In this document: positions 34,512-41,327 of the stretch, one piece after another
Layout: each line of letters opens with the position of its first letter
Numbering within the stretch: the stretch's first letter is position 1
Source of the DNA: a virus
Length of the DNA: 43,305 nt
Reading direction: 5' to 3' (one strand)
Virus record (IMG/VR): IMGVR_UViG_3300030103_000498
Span: 1 to 43,305 of that record
Position numbers and translations under genes: made by a program
The notes under the pieces: model-generated
What the model was told of the DNA's origin: nothing
Databases searched by the model: none
What the model saw: the letters and a program-made list of their open reading frames with translations, nothing else

Positions 34512-36101
34512 TTAGTATCCGAAGGTAGGGTCTGACATTTGAAAGCCAGATCGTTGTGTTGCAGGATTAAAATCCCATATAGAACTTCTTGGTCTAGTCA
34601 TTATACCGTAACGTAATGCGTCATACAAGTGGTCTTCAGAATTTGTATCTACATCTTCAGGGTTTTTCTTGTCTAGCGGAATCGCAGGGATTTGCGCTAT
34701 AGTATTCGTGCAGGTGGAAAAGAACACGAGTCTAGGCTCTTCGGTGAACTCGTCCACCTGCAACCTACGATGTATTTCGTTCTTACCAGCAACCCTAGAA
34801 CCACGAGAGCGATCAGAGGGACGCCATCTGCATCCCTTCATGTTCATCTGCTCTGCAAGTGATGGGCCAGTGTCACCTCTTTTATGCCAGAGGGATGAAT
34901 CCAATACACCGTACCTCATAGTACCATCTTCTGATTCAGCTTCAATAATCATATCTGCTAAATCTGTAGCTGTAACCTTAGAACAATATAGCTCTCTATA
35001 GACAACCAATTGCTCACTTGGTGAAACAGCGATCCATAAAACTCCAGTGTAGGAGCCGTAACCATAGTCGCAAGCTCTAAATCTAACCCATGATTTAGGA
35101 ATAGTGTATGGCTCTACAACATGTATACTTCTATCAAACTCAGGAAATGCTGCTCCTTCGTTAATATCCCAGTTACCTTCAAGCAACTGTTTTCTCTGAT
35201 GCTCAGGCAGTGATAGTAGCATTGCTTCGTAGTCACCACTGTCTGATAGATATGGATTATCAAACAAACTAGCAGGTATGAACCTGCGCCTAAACAAGGG
35301 CTGTCCTTCTCGACTATGCCCTTTAGGAAACTTTATCGTGTCTCCTGTTTCAATATTAGTTGCCCAAAAAGGGTCATTTGGTGGGGCAGGATCAATAAAC
35401 ATTTTCTTGACCCACTGGTGTCCGTTACCGCCAGGGTTTGTAGTGCCTCGCATGTAAAGCCCTAGTTGTGAACTAAAGGCTGAACGAAGTCGTGACCTCA
35501 TGTAATCCCAAGCGTAAGGAGTAGGCCACTGTGTAAGTTCGTCAAAGCCAATCCAGTTAAACGCTTGTCCTTGATATCGTGTCACGTCCATGTCTTTATC
35601 TAAGTAAGACATCCACAGTCTACCACCTCTAGGTGCAATCCACTGTGACTTACGTTCTGACCACTTGATACCAGGAATAGCTTTAGGGTAAAGTTCTTGA
35701 CTCTTCTGTATAAGTTCTCTAAGTTCTTCCGTAGTATGTCGGACAAGTAGACCACTAAAGTTAGGGTCATTTAAACCGTGAAGTGGGTCAGCCAGCATCG
35801 CAAAACTCTTACCACCGCCAGCCGCCCCACCGTACAAAACTTCCCTTTCAGATGCGGATAGGAAGTTTGTCTGTGGACCTGGGTTTGGTTTAAACACGAT
35901 GTCTTGTGCAATGTCAACGTCAAACTCAGGTGCTTTGACTTCTGCTGCTACAATCTCTAATTCAGGCTCTTGCTTCGTTGGCTGTGTTTGTGTAGGCTCC
36001 GATACATTCTTCTTCAAGCTTTTTGATTTCTTGTAACGTTTCTTCGAGCCTTTTGGCAAGCTTCCGTTTAATTGTAGCTGCTTTCTTACGTTTTCGCTCA
36101 A
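34512..36101 (-). CDS. terL: Large terminase subunit (packaging ATPase-nuclease)
   Basis: A 529-residue DNA-packaging motor. ATPase: Walker A GGAAGGGKS (91-99), Walker B WIGFDE (D187, E188) and coupling motif GTTNPGG (219-225). Nuclease: D345 in RACDYGYG, D401 in YGVLDSS, and D490/D494 in EDHLYDALRYG. The frame begins with TTG at 36101, which overlaps the small-terminase gene by 140 bases; residues 1-70 are basic and low complexity, and no ATG lies before the conserved core, so the true start is uncertain. Confidence 0.95.
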   Translation of the reverse strand: MSENVRKQLQLNGSLPKGSKKRYKKSKSLKKNVSEPTQTQPTKQEPELEIVAAEVKAPEFDVDIAQDIVFKPNPGPQTNFLSASEREVLYGGAAGGGKSFAMLADPLHGLNDPNFSGLLVRHTTEELRELIQKSQELYPKAIPGIKWSERKSQWIAPRGGRLWMSYLDKDMDVTRYQGQAFNWIGFDELTQWPTPYAWDYMRSRLRSAFSSQLGLYMRGTTNPGGNGHQWVKKMFIDPAPPNDPFWATNIETGDTIKFPKGHSREGQPLFRRRFIPASLFDNPYLSDSGDYEAMLLSLPEHQRKQLLEGNWDINEGAAFPEFDRSIHVVEPYTIPKSWVRFRACDYGYGSYTGVLWIAVSPSEQLVVYRELYCSKVTATDLADMIIEAESEDGTMRYGVLDSSLWHKRGDTGPSLAEQMNMKGCRWRPSDRSRGSRVAGKNEIHRRLQVDEFTEEPRLVFFSTCTNTIAQIPAIPLDKKNPEDVDTNSEDHLYDALRYGIMTRPRSSIWDFNPATQRSGFQMSDPTFGY

Positions 36102-36387
36102 TGTCTACTCTTTTCTTTAGCCCTGTATCAGATATGTATCTACCTGTTTGTTTTGTTAACCACAGTGCTACTTCTCTGTAAGAGTACTGCATAAGGTGTT
36201 TCTTTGCAAGTTCTAATGCTTCTAGCTCTGTAACTACGGGCTGAAGTATTTTATCATTGTCAGGATGCACTTCATAACCAAATGGTACTGTTCTAGTTAC
36301 TCTAGCTATTATATGCCACTCTTTTTCTGCACCCTTATGTGGTTTAGGTAATTCCCAATATCCTAATGACTCACGGTATTTAGCTAT
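35962..36387 (-). CDS. Small terminase-like packaging protein, apparent AUA start
   Basis: A basic protein with a helix-turn-helix-like core (QYSYREVALWLTKQTGRYIS) and a Lys/Arg/Glu coiled C-terminus, resembling small terminase-like proteins of marine phages. From GTG at 36270 it would be 102 residues, but the frame stays open 39 codons further upstream, and the added sequence (RVTRTVPFGYEVHPDND) looks like the conserved N-terminus. No ATG, GTG or TTG exists there. AUA at 36387 overlaps the upstream stop (ATAG) and has AAGGA eight bases before it, giving 141 residues. GTG 36270 has no ribosome binding site. Confidence 0.75.
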   Translation of the reverse strand: MAKYRESLGYWELPKPHKGAEKEWHIIARVTRTVPFGYEVHPDNDKILQPVVTELEALELAKKHLMQYSYREVALWLTKQTGRYISDTGLKKRVDIERKRKKAATIKRKLAKRLEETLQEIKKLEEECIGAYTNTANEARA

Positions 36388-36755
36388 TCGTTTGTTCCTT
36401 CTTTAGATGGTAATATAAATACGCCACCACTAGATGACGATACGTCTACTCTTTCTACTTTACCTAGTCCTGCCCGATCAAGCAAGTCTTTAGCTGCTGA
36501 CATCTTATCTCGTATGCCTAGTTCTGTAGGATCGCTTAACGCACCCACCATAGCCATAGCAGCTTTAGGTGCTGTACGTGCAAAGTAACTACGTGTACGA
36601 TCACCAATCTCGTCTTTCAATGATTCTACGATAGATGTAGTGCTAGTACTATCACCATATCCAGCTAGTTTCTTAGCTTGTACGACATCACCACCTGCAC
36701 CGTCAAATAAGACTTCAAGGAACTTCTGTTGTTTCTCTGTTAGATTTCTAGACAT
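36384..36755 (-). CDS. Terminase small subunit-like DNA-binding protein
   Basis: A 123-residue protein: LTEKQQKFLEVLF, then QAKKLAGYGDSTSTTSIVES, a helix-turn-helix pattern seen in small terminase subunits that pick the packaging site, and a conserved-looking APKAAMAMVGALSDP and AAKDLLDRAGLGK tail. I chose the ATG at 36755 because it overlaps the upstream stop (TAATG) and has GGTGG four bases before it; an earlier ATG at 36827 would add residues encoded inside the membrane-protein gene. The next gene downstream is a second small-terminase-like protein. Confidence 0.8.
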   Translation of the reverse strand: MSRNLTEKQQKFLEVLFDGAGGDVVQAKKLAGYGDSTSTTSIVESLKDEIGDRTRSYFARTAPKAAMAMVGALSDPTELGIRDKMSAAKDLLDRAGLGKVERVDVSSSSGGVFILPSKEGTNE

Positions 36756-37213
36756 TATGCCACCATGTAAATTATAAACCCTAGCATCCCTGCTCCAGTT
36801 AGTATTATTAAAATAGAAAGAGTCCAAGTAACTATTGCTTCTTGTATCTCTGCTTTGCGATACTCTTGTTCTTTCTTCTGCTTACGTATCTTACCTTCAG
36901 TAGCTACAAGCTCATCCCAAGCAGATGGTCCCATGCTAAAACTGATCCAATCTTTTAGCTCTTTTCGCATTGCATCAGCTTTTCTTTTAGCTGTAAATAT
37001 TTCTAGAGCCTCTGCTTCAACAGACCCTCCATTTAGTGCTTTCCACCAAGGAGGGTTCTTGTTTTTCTGTTCAGCATAAGACAGATCACTCATGCAACCT
37101 GCCCATTGGGTCAACTGTCCTGACATATCTTGTAGGTCTTTACCTACCTGAAAGCCTTTCTTCAACGCATTGAAGGCTACGGTTGCACCACCGATAATTG
37201 TAACTGGGTCCAC
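36755..37213 (-). CDS. Conserved-type phage protein with C-terminal TM segment
   Basis: A 152-residue protein starting at GTG (37213) with a very strong GGAGGAGG site. It has FNALKKGFQVGKDLQDM near the N-terminus, a charged coiled region (80-127) and one C-terminal membrane segment (about 128-151). I recall proteins of this layout next to terminase genes in cyanophages and pelagiphages. Its role is unknown; a spanin-like or virion membrane role is possible but unsupported. Confidence 0.72.
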   Translation of the reverse strand: MDPVTIIGGATVAFNALKKGFQVGKDLQDMSGQLTQWAGCMSDLSYAEQKNKNPPWWKALNGGSVEAEALEIFTAKRKADAMRKELKDWISFSMGPSAWDELVATEGKIRKQKKEQEYRKAEIQEAIVTWTLSILIILTGAGMLGFIIYMVA

Positions 37214-37264
37214 GAGCCTCCTCCAAAAGAACTCCTAGTATCATTAAAGAACTTATTGTGTTTT

Positions 37265-37429
37265 TCAAAGAGCCTTACCTGTTAGTATAACTCTTTCTAT
37301 ATCACACCTAACTATACCTACGTCTTGTAGTTCTCTGTCAGTCATTTTGTGAAGTTGCATACGTGCAATCTTACGTCTAGCTGACTCTGCTCTTGCCTCT
37401 ACTAATCTATTAAATATTCGTCTAATCAT
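37265..37429 (-). CDS. DUF1127 (YjiS-like) small arginine-rich protein
   Basis: A 54-residue protein. Residues about 30-50 (LHKMTDRELQDVGIVRCDIE) match the DUF1127 signature, a domain of small bacterial proteins abundant in Alphaproteobacteria and linked to RNA turnover and phosphate or stress responses. The N-terminal half is Arg-rich (RRIFNRLVEARAESARRK). I chose ATG 37429 for its AGGAG site seven bases upstream. It stands alone between two short gaps in the late block. Presence in a phage suggests a host-regulation function acquired from an alphaproteobacterium. Confidence 0.82.
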   Translation of the reverse strand: MIRRIFNRLVEARAESARRKIARMQLHKMTDRELQDVGIVRCDIERVILTGKAL

Positions 37430-37520
37430 TATGTATTCTCCTATGTTAGCCCTGTCTTTTTGGGCATACATAGTTATACATAACTAACTCTAGGTTAGTA
37501 GAGACAATACGGAATAGCCG

Positions 37521-37886
37521 TTATGTAGGTTGGTAATGTTCTTCTCCAGAAAGTATTACATGAAAGTCTGAGCTAGACTCTTCAAAACCTACAATCTTGT
37601 CTCCTGCAGATAGGGCAAGATATGCCCCACCTTCTATTACTTCTTCTAAGCCATTAGCTGCAATACTGTGATCATCTATAATAAAATGATACGTTGTTGT
37701 TGAAGCTTCGTACCACTGAAGACTATACTTCTTAGTTGAAGCAGAACCGTTGGATACATGTAAAAATCTAATCAGACTAACAAAATTATTGGGACAGGTG
37801 TATATAACGTTACCACTAGCCCCACCCGAAGTTGCAGTAAGGTCTTTAGCTGCTGAGAAAAATTTAGCGTCTGATAGTATTGTCAC
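37521..37886 (-). CDS. Small beta-rich, probably virion-associated protein
   Basis: A 121-residue beta-rich protein (DLTATSGGASGNVIYTCPN; FVSLIRFLHVSNGS; then GDKIVGFEESSSDFHVILSG). The alternating strand pattern with a C-terminal HYQPT is like small jelly-roll proteins I recall from marine phages, possibly head or tail decorations. It overlaps the upstream gene by four bases. Function is not established. Confidence 0.68.
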   Translation of the reverse strand: MTILSDAKFFSAAKDLTATSGGASGNVIYTCPNNFVSLIRFLHVSNGSASTKKYSLQWYEASTTTYHFIIDDHSIAANGLEEVIEGGAYLALSAGDKIVGFEESSSDFHVILSGEEHYQPT

Positions 37887-38173
37887 TTTTTGCCTTTAAC
37901 TTTTTTAACTACTTTAGTTGTCCAAGCTTCATTCTCAGGTGTATCAGGGTCATCAGCAATATAGTGACCTTTTTCATTTCTAGCTCTAACAGTTTCAACT
38001 GTAGCTTTACCTGCCATCAAAGCTTCTAGTTCTGGTACTTCAGTTATAAACCCACCGTCACGATCTGGCTTATCCATTACTACTGCTTTATTACTGTCTA
38101 TAACTGTGTTACCCATTACAGTGTAACCTAGAGATTCTATAGCTTCTTCTTGCTCTTTAGTTAAGTCGGTCAT
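37883..38173 (-). CDS. Hypothetical small protein
   Basis: A 96-residue protein with N-terminal TDLTKEQEEAIESLGYTVMG and a basic C-terminus (TKVVKKVKGKK). It overlaps both neighbours (one and four bases) in the late block, which supports expression. No domain recognised. Confidence 0.68.
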   Translation of the reverse strand: MTDLTKEQEEAIESLGYTVMGNTVIDSNKAVVMDKPDRDGGFITEVPELEALMAGKATVETVRARNEKGHYIADDPDTPENEAWTTKVVKKVKGKK

Positions 38174-38547
38174 TACTTACGAGCCTTTCTGTTTGGTGGA
38201 ACTGATGCACCTGCATTAGCTCTAATTTTACCACCTTTAGCCATGCCTTTTTTCTTCATCATAGCACCGCCATTAGCCATACCTTTTTTCTTCATCATGG
38301 CTCCACCTTTAGCCATGCCTTTTTTCTTTTTCTTTTTAGCCATACCACCGTTAGCCATTTTGCCTTTGCCATCAGCAGCGTAAAACGGAACCATCTTTCC
38401 ATCTTTACCCTTGACCATTTTCAAGCCACCTGCTGCATAACCTTTTTTCTTCATGCCGCCCTTAGCGTAGCCCTTCTTTTTCATACCGCCTTTGGCATAG
38501 CCTTTTTTCTTCATGCCGCCTTTAGCGTATCCCTTCTTCTTCATCAT
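38173..38547 (-). CDS. Extremely basic Lys/Gly repeat protein
   Basis: A 124-residue protein made of tandem units: MKKKGYAKGG four times (last copy ends AAGG), then KGKDGKMVPFYAADGKGK, then KKKKKKGMAKGG and two AMMKKKGMA(N/K)GG units. It has dozens of lysines and almost no acidic residues, so it should bind nucleic acid strongly. GAGGA lies eight bases before the first ATG. Similar Lys/Gly repeat proteins occur in pelagiphages. A DNA-condensing or virion DNA-neutralising role is inference. Confidence 0.78.
   Translation of the reverse strand: MMKKKGYAKGGMKKKGYAKGGMKKKGYAKGGMKKKGYAAGGLKMVKGKDGKMVPFYAADGKGKMANGGMAKKKKKKGMAKGGAMMKKKGMANGGAMMKKKGMAKGGKIRANAGASVPPNRKARK
38425..38544 (-). repeat. 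Four tandem 30-base coding repeats (KKKGYAKGG)
   Basis: Direct repeats of 30 bases encoding MKKKGYAKGG, near-identical at protein level with silent differences between copies. More diverged AMMKKKGMA(N/K)GG units follow at about 38200-38330. Confidence 0.85.
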
Positions 38548-39226
38548 CTGTTATATCCTCACTGTATAGATTGTTAAAGACTCGTTGCGTATCCCATACA
38601 TAGTCTACGTCTTCTTTTGAGTTATATATGTTTTGGTTTGGCCTAAAGTCTGGAGCGCCTTGTCCAGTTTCAAACCAAGCTGGGTGAGTTACTCTCACTC
38701 TATTATTGGGCAACGCAACTATGTTACCTGTGTACTCACCTGCATCTAACAACTCCAGTACATGTGACTGTTTATGTTGTGCAGGATCATCAGCTACTTC
38801 GTTATCTGTGTAGTCTACTGTGAAGTAATACTTCGCAGGGTAGAACTCACCATCTACTTTAGCTATCCAAGGCGCTGGGCTTGCTCTTTCTAACTTATAC
38901 ACTGAGTGTGTATGAGACATACAATCCCAAGGCTGTGCCATATATGGTGGTAACTCTTCAGGCCATTCCTCTAAGGGGGTATCAGCTACAAGTGCAGTCA
39001 GAGGCATCCTAGCCCACATCGCACCACCATGTACATTTTCTGAGTCATCAAAGTCTGACTCGCATCCAGTGAATATAACTTGAAAGCTTAACGTTCTGTT
39101 TGGCATGGTGGTTACACCTATGACCATACAATGTAAAAACTCTCCGTGATATTCTTCTAAGTTCTTCGTGTATTCTCTACGTACCCATGCTTTGAAGTAC
39201 GGTATGCTACTTTGTAGATACGGCAT
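38522..39226 (-). CDS. Conserved-type marine phage protein, unknown function
   Basis: A 234-residue protein, starting MPYLQSSIPYFKAWVRREY, with further blocks GGAMWARMPLTAL, YMAQPWDCMSHTHSV, FYPAKYYFTVDYTD and SHVLELLDAGEYTGNIVALP. I recall near-identical blocks in cyanophage and pelagiphage genomes, so it is a conserved phage protein without assigned function. I start at ATG 39226; an upstream in-frame ATG at 39274 would add 16 residues lying inside the preceding gene. The end overlaps the repeat-protein gene by 26 bases. Confidence 0.85.
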   Translation of the reverse strand: MPYLQSSIPYFKAWVRREYTKNLEEYHGEFLHCMVIGVTTMPNRTLSFQVIFTGCESDFDDSENVHGGAMWARMPLTALVADTPLEEWPEELPPYMAQPWDCMSHTHSVYKLERASPAPWIAKVDGEFYPAKYYFTVDYTDNEVADDPAQHKQSHVLELLDAGEYTGNIVALPNNRVRVTHPAWFETGQGAPDFRPNQNIYNSKEDVDYVWDTQRVFNNLYSEDITDDEEEGIR

Positions 39227-39512
39227 CTTTCTTATGTTTCCTTCGCAATTCTGCTTTAGCTTGTTTGAAGACATTTGCTATCGCTGTCTTGCCCATGACT
39301 TTAGCACGTTGTTCTGCTACGGTCAATATTTGGATCTTCCTTGCGTAAGGTTTCTTTATTCTTTTTACTTTAGCTACGGTAGCTCTTGCGTCTTCCATAG
39401 TAGCAAACTTAATCGATACGGTATCTTTAGGGTTCTCGTCTGTGTATAATCTACGTCCAGACCCTTTAGGTTTTTTACCTGTTCCTACTTTTGGGTCTTT
39501 TCGTTTTGCCAT
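39207..39512 (-). CDS. Small basic protein
   Basis: A 101-residue Lys/Arg-rich protein (AKRKDPKVGTGKKPKGSGRR; KRIKKPYARKIQIL; ELRRKHKKDAVSTK). It is one of a series of short basic proteins here. The start may be ATG 39512 or TTG 39518; AAAGG precedes both. It overlaps the upstream 49-residue gene by 38 bases and the downstream gene by 20. A nucleic-acid-binding role is suggested only by charge. Confidence 0.7.
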   Translation of the reverse strand: MAKRKDPKVGTGKKPKGSGRRLYTDENPKDTVSIKFATMEDARATVAKVKRIKKPYARKIQILTVAEQRAKVMGKTAIANVFKQAKAELRRKHKKDAVSTK

Positions 39513-39624
39513 TACCAACTATACCTTTTAAAGTCTTTGCTTGACCTGCGTGTAACTTAGAAGCTTTGTTTAAACCTTTAATTACTTTTTTTACTTTTGA
39601 TTTACTTTGTTTTGATAAAGTCAT
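39475..39624 (-). CDS. Very small basic protein (49 residues)
   Basis: It reads MTLSKQSKSKVKKVIKGLNK, then ASKLHAGQAKTLKGIVG and a basic tail. The segment KVIKGLNKASKLHAGQAKTLK is one I recall from many cyanophage and pelagiphage genomes. It overlaps the upstream gene stop by four bases. Predicted single amphipathic helix; function unknown. Confidence 0.72.
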   Translation of the reverse strand: MTLSKQSKSKVKKVIKGLNKASKLHAGQAKTLKGIVGNGKTKRPKSRNR

Positions 39625-39959
39625 TTCTTACCCTTTGGTTTAACACCACGTTTCTTCATACTAATAGCGATAGCTGCTTGTTGTCTAGGACTTTTAGCGA
39701 CACCACCTTTGTTCGCTCTAAATCGTCTAGTTTTATCTGCGACTTTCTTAGGTTGAGATACATGCTGCTTACCTGACGCCTTGCCTTTTCGTTTAGCTCT
39801 GGTTGTAGCTGCATACTCGCTACTGCTAAGAGACTTAATAGCCGCAGAAGGGAGGTAACGTTCACCAGTAGCTTTAGGACCTTGCGTAGAAGGTTTACCA
39901 CTCTTGGTTCTCCATTTCTGGTCACCCCACTTTTTTAATGACTTCTGTGGTGCTTTCAT
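39621..39959 (-). CDS. Basic protein of the DUF5872 type
   Basis: A 112-residue basic protein. The N-terminal KKWGDQKWRTKSGKPS, ERYLPSAAIKSLSSSEYAAT and KRKGKASGKQHVSQPKKVA match the DUF5872-like proteins found in cyanophages and some giant viruses. The tail (ANKGGVAKSPRQQAAIAIS) carries the NKGG motif and a helix seen in other small basic phage proteins. It overlaps both neighbours. Structural or DNA-associated role unknown. Confidence 0.8.
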   Translation of the reverse strand: MKAPQKSLKKWGDQKWRTKSGKPSTQGPKATGERYLPSAAIKSLSSSEYAATTRAKRKGKASGKQHVSQPKKVADKTRRFRANKGGVAKSPRQQAAIAISMKKRGVKPKGKK

Positions 39960-40381
39960 TACTTAAATAAACCCTTTTTTCTGTAGTCTATTAAGCCACC
40001 TTTATTTTTTCTTAAGGACATATTTCTTGAAAATCTGCTAGACGACTCAGGTCTACTAGAGGGTCTAACTAATTCAGGCTCAAGCATTCTAATACCTATA
40101 GTCGTATCATCAGAAAATGAAGTTCCACTTCCTCCTGATCTACCTATACTTACAACTCTAACTCTAGGATTTCTTTCCTCCTGATAGCTTAAATTTGCTT
40201 TAGCTCTTTCTTTTTGACCCTGTACTTTTTCAGATGCTAATGCTTTTTTTCTAGCCTCTTCTTCGGAAGAAGCTGTCACTTTAATAATAGAAGCTACGCT
40301 ATAGTCTACTATAGGTCTTCCTGTATCAGTCCTTGCAGGTTTACCTATTTTATATTTTACAGTGTATTCTTTATCTGCCAT
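39959..40381 (-). CDS. Hypothetical basic protein with NKGG tail
   Basis: A 140-residue protein. The N-terminal half looks folded (EYTVKYKIGKPARTD; SVASIIKVTASSEEEARKKA), like a small alpha-beta domain; the second half is Ser/Arg-rich and disordered and ends RKNKGGLIDYRKKGLFK. The stop overlaps the next ATG. No family recognised. Confidence 0.68.
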   Translation of the reverse strand: MADKEYTVKYKIGKPARTDTGRPIVDYSVASIIKVTASSEEEARKKALASEKVQGQKERAKANLSYQEERNPRVRVVSIGRSGGSGTSFSDDTTIGIRMLEPELVRPSSRPESSSRFSRNMSLRKNKGGLIDYRKKGLFK

Positions 40382-40396
40382 TGTCTCATATCTTTC

Positions 40397-40471
40397 TTAA
40401 CAGCAGTCACACTCTGGGTGACACTTACGATTGATAATCGCACACCACAATCTTTTTATGTATCTTCTCAC
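40397..40471 (-). CDS. 24-residue Cys-rich microprotein
   Basis: GTG at 40471 overlaps the upstream stop (GTGA) and follows a strong GGTGGAGG site by nine bases. The product starts MRRYIKRLWCAIINRK and ends CHPECDCC: a basic amphipathic helix followed by a CxxxCxCC cluster, five cysteines in all, which could bind metal. It fills the otherwise empty gap 40382-40467. The ribosome binding site is in the end of the previous gene, so expression is inferred from coupling. Confidence 0.6.
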   Translation of the reverse strand: MRRYIKRLWCAIINRKCHPECDCC

Positions 40472-40650
40472 GATTTGTATCCTCCACCTTTTGCTTTATA
40501 CTGCTTGGCAAGCATCTGCGCTTTACGTGCTGACCATTGTCCAGGGCTTCCACCTTTACCACTTGCTTTGATCCTGTTAAATAAGTTCTTACGCATTGTC
40601 GGTTTGGTGTAGTTACCAGCAGCATTAACTGTACTCTTCTTCTTTACCAT
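40468..40650 (-). CDS. Small basic conserved-type protein
   Basis: A 60-residue protein: KKKSTVNAAGNYTKPTMRKN, then LFNRIKASGKGGSPGQWSAR and KAQMLAKQYKAKGGGYKS. I recall this pattern from many cyanophage and pelagiphage genomes, where it is annotated as hypothetical. It is strongly basic and glycine-rich at the end. It overlaps both neighbours by a few bases. Confidence 0.8.
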   Translation of the reverse strand: MVKKKSTVNAAGNYTKPTMRKNLFNRIKASGKGGSPGQWSARKAQMLAKQYKAKGGGYKS

Positions 40651-40928
40651 GCTTTACAACTCCAATATCTTGCTGTGAATTTATCTGTTGCTGTATCACA
40701 ATTATGTCTAGCCCGAAAGCTTTTACGTCTTTCAGGGTTATCTTTCTTGATACTCATATTAGGATCACCGAAACGAACTACCTTTACCTGCTCACCCTTC
40801 TTGGCTAACACGGCTGACTTCTTTGCAGCGCCTGGGGTCTTCTTAGGTTTGTTGTACCCTGGGTATGTTTCACCACGGTACTTTAATTTTCCGCTAGGTA
40901 AACGTTCTACATCTTTAGTTGTAGCCAT
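40644..40928 (-). CDS. Small basic conserved-type protein (DUF6321-like)
   Basis: A 94-residue protein with LPSGKLKYRGETYPGYNKPK, QVKVVRFGDPNMSIKKDNPE and RRKSFRARHNCDTATDKFTA. These blocks recall a DUF6321-like family common in marine phages. It contains two cysteines (HNCDTA, WSCKAW) and ends in aromatic residues. Function unknown. Confidence 0.8.
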   Translation of the reverse strand: MATTKDVERLPSGKLKYRGETYPGYNKPKKTPGAAKKSAVLAKKGEQVKVVRFGDPNMSIKKDNPERRKSFRARHNCDTATDKFTARYWSCKAW

Positions 40929-40937
40929 TGGTGTTCC

Positions 40938-41306
40938 TTAAAATGTTATACGCGCACCCATAGTGATGTCACTAAACTCAAAGTCACGATCTGATGATAC
41001 TTCAGAGTACAGCTTTATGTTTGTGTCTGGTAGGGTGTAGTCTACTACGTAATCCAAGCCTGTAAATACTTCATCAGCTTGTAGATCAAGCATATCTATT
41101 GTAGTTTCTACAGAGAAGTTAACTCCACTGTATTCAACACCTGCGCTGGGTACAAGTTCCCAATTCCACTCTTCAATGCCTGTCGTATAGTTAATATCGT
41201 TCTCTGCTCCAATTGACAGAGTTTGTCCTGCTACTGGAATGTCCATCGCTACTGCTGGTGCAGCTATCATGCTCGACAATCCTAATACTACTGCTAAATT
41301 TTTCAT
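40938..41306 (-). CDS. Exported, outer-membrane-like beta protein
   Basis: A 122-residue protein with a classic signal peptide (KNLAVVLGLSSMIAAPAVA, cleavage near residue 20). The mature part alternates polar and hydrophobic residues (VNFSVETTIDMLDL; YVVDYTLPDTNIKLYSEVSS) and ends MGARITF, a C-terminal Phe as recognised by the Bam machinery of outer-membrane barrels. About 102 mature residues is short for a lone eight-strand barrel. It may oligomerise or act as a partial porin-like protein. In a phage this suggests surface modification, superinfection exclusion or lysis; no function is established. Confidence 0.75.
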   Translation of the reverse strand: MKNLAVVLGLSSMIAAPAVAMDIPVAGQTLSIGAENDINYTTGIEEWNWELVPSAGVEYSGVNFSVETTIDMLDLQADEVFTGLDYVVDYTLPDTNIKLYSEVSSDRDFEFSDITMGARITF

Positions 41307-41327
41307 TTTGTGTCTCTCTATATTATT

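Noticed and set aside
37471-37486. TAGTTATACATAACTA near-palindrome upstream of the DUF1127 gene as a promoter or operator
   Set aside because: Arms of seven bases are present, but no -35 is at a proper distance, and one isolated copy in AT-rich DNA is weak evidence.
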